Assembly: GCF_040719265.1 (NCBI RefSeq)
Contig: NZ_JBFDAH010000002.1
Coordinates: 124,001 to 188,000, forward strand
DNA length: 64,000 nucleotides
Origin: Aliikangiella maris
Lineage (GTDB): Bacteria > Pseudomonadota > Gammaproteobacteria > Enterobacterales > Kangiellaceae
Direction: 5' to 3'
Below are positions 63,179-64,000 of the stretch, piece after piece. The position numbers and the translations under genes were made by a program. The notes beneath the pieces are model-generated. The model did no database searches, was not told where the DNA came from, and worked only from the letters and a program-made list of their open reading frames with translations. Every line of letters starts with the position of its first letter. The first letter of the stretch is position 1.

Positions 63179-64000
63179 ATAATATTGAAAGACGAAATAA
63201 CAACTCAGGCGTTATTGATATTCCTGAAATGCGTCGTATTCGATGTATTCATTTTGTTGGGATTGGTGGTGCTGGGATGTGTGGTATTGCCGAAGTTTTG
63301 CTTAATCAGGGATATTCAGTAACCGGTTCCGATCCGGTACAGACGCATGTTACAGAAAGACTTTTGCAATTGGGGGCTGAAATTTTTCACCAGCACACGG
63401 CTAATAATGTATTGGGGGCCGATGTGGTGGTTGCCAGTACGGCGATTCCACAAGATAACCCTGAACTTGAAGCCGCTCGTTCGCGCCGTATTCCAATTGT
63501 ACCGCGTGCAGAAATGTTGGCAGAGTTAATGAGATTTCGACATGGCGTTGCGATTGCCGGAACTCACGGCAAAACCACCACAACCAGTTTATTAGCAACT
63601 ATTTTTGGTGATGCTGGGTTGGATCCCACTTTTGTTATTGGTGGCTTGCTTAATCGATTAGGCGCTAATGCACGTTTAGGTAAAAGCCGTTATTTTATTG
63701 CTGAAGCTGATGAAAGTGATGCGTCATTTTTACATTTGCAACCCATGGTTTCGGTAGTTACCAATATTGATAAAGATCATATGGATACCTACTCCGGTGA
63801 TTTTGAAAAAGTCAAACAGACTTTTATCGAGTTTATTCATAATTTGCCTTTTTATGGTTTAGCGGTTTTATGTGGCGATGATGAAGGAGTAAAAGAAATC
63901 ATTCCTTCGCTAATGCGACCCTATGTCACTTATGGATTTTCAGATGGTGTTGATTATCAAGCGATTGAGTTTCGTCAGGAAGGACGAGTTAGTTTTTACA
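63175..64000 (+). CDS. murC: UDP-MurNAc:L-Ala ligase MurC, 3' end outside the window
   Basis: Starts with ATG overlapping the murG stop (ATGA). The first 275 codons are open to the window edge. N-terminal Rossmann motif IHFVGIGGAGMCGIAEVLLNQGY, SDPV, the P-loop AGTHGKTTTTSL and TNIDKDHMDTY identify MurC. About 190 residues should remain beyond position 64000, followed in other genomes by ddlB and ftsQAZ. Confidence 0.97.
   Translation, partial: MNNIERRNNNSGVIDIPEMRRIRCIHFVGIGGAGMCGIAEVLLNQGYSVTGSDPVQTHVTERLLQLGAEIFHQHTANNVLGADVVVASTAIPQDNPELEAARSRRIPIVPRAEMLAELMRFRHGVAIAGTHGKTTTTSLLATIFGDAGLDPTFVIGGLLNRLGANARLGKSRYFIAEADESDASFLHLQPMVSVVTNIDKDHMDTYSGDFEKVKQTFIEFIHNLPFYGLAVLCGDDEGVKEIIPSLMRPYVTYGFSDGVDYQAIEFRQEGRVSFY

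Noticed and set aside
1..64000. Prophage, transposon or integron
   Set aside because: No transposase, integrase, phage structural gene or attachment repeat was found on either strand.

Overview
The window is chromosomal DNA from an AT-rich gammaproteobacterium (about 40% GC by eye). Three things point there. The order zapE, rplM-rpsI, petABC, sspAB, dolP-diaA-yraN-lpoA, rsmI, rnpB, mraZ-dcw matches the arrangement I know from Pseudomonas-type genomes. MurE carries the DNPR motif of meso-diaminopimelate ligases. Many exported proteins are gammaproteobacterial in type (LpoA, DolP, a GlyGly-CTERM protein). Several genes, including murF and sspB, appear to start with TTG. The species cannot be named from the sequence; a marine Kangiella/Aliikangiella-like relative is a guess. 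I see no tRNA, rRNA, CRISPR array, transposase or phage gene.

Layout. 0-13.5 kb is accessory: a histidine kinase with a very large periplasmic region, a serine-hydrolase lipoprotein, a secreted M14 carboxypeptidase, a cysteinyl-tRNA synthetase-like gene lacking the HIGH half of the catalytic domain, an unrecognised lipoprotein/small-protein pair, a chemoreceptor, a metallo-beta-lactamase-fold hydrolase and a DUF2314-like protein. 13.7-14.9 kb holds ruvC-ruvA without ruvB. 15.2-20.9 kb holds an Ig-like-domain lipoprotein, the glutathione-dependent formaldehyde pair (frmA-fghA) and an alpha/beta hydrolase. 20.9-23.8 kb is zapE, an HU-like gene and rplM-rpsI.

24.1-31.4 kb is an insertion into the usual rpsI-petA junction: a TonB-dependent receptor, a Cys/Met-metabolism PLP enzyme, 5-oxoprolinase pxpABC and an Nramp-fold transporter lacking the metal-binding motifs. 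31.8-40.4 kb returns to the backbone: the cytochrome bc1 operon, sspAB, the lpoA-yraN-diaA-dolP operon and rsmI. 40.4-50.9 kb is a second insertion, between rsmI and rnpB: a TetR regulator, an RND/MMPL exporter with a probable operator in its promoter, a degenerate GGDEF protein, an MbnH/MbnP copper-protein pair and a divergent choice-of-anchor-B surface protein. From 50.9 kb to the end are rnpB and the dcw cluster (mraZ to murC), expressed from a promoter followed by four 10-bp-spaced MraZ-type boxes. murC runs off the window.

How the genes work together. The dcw genes make lipid II and the septal synthase. LpoA (activator of PBP1A) and DolP serve the envelope. PetABC is respiratory complex III. 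FrmA/FghA oxidise formaldehyde. PxpABC opens 5-oxoproline to glutamate, and the adjacent transporter may feed it. The MbnPH cassette is the most unusual functional unit; the deleted CysRS paralogue is the most unusual single gene.
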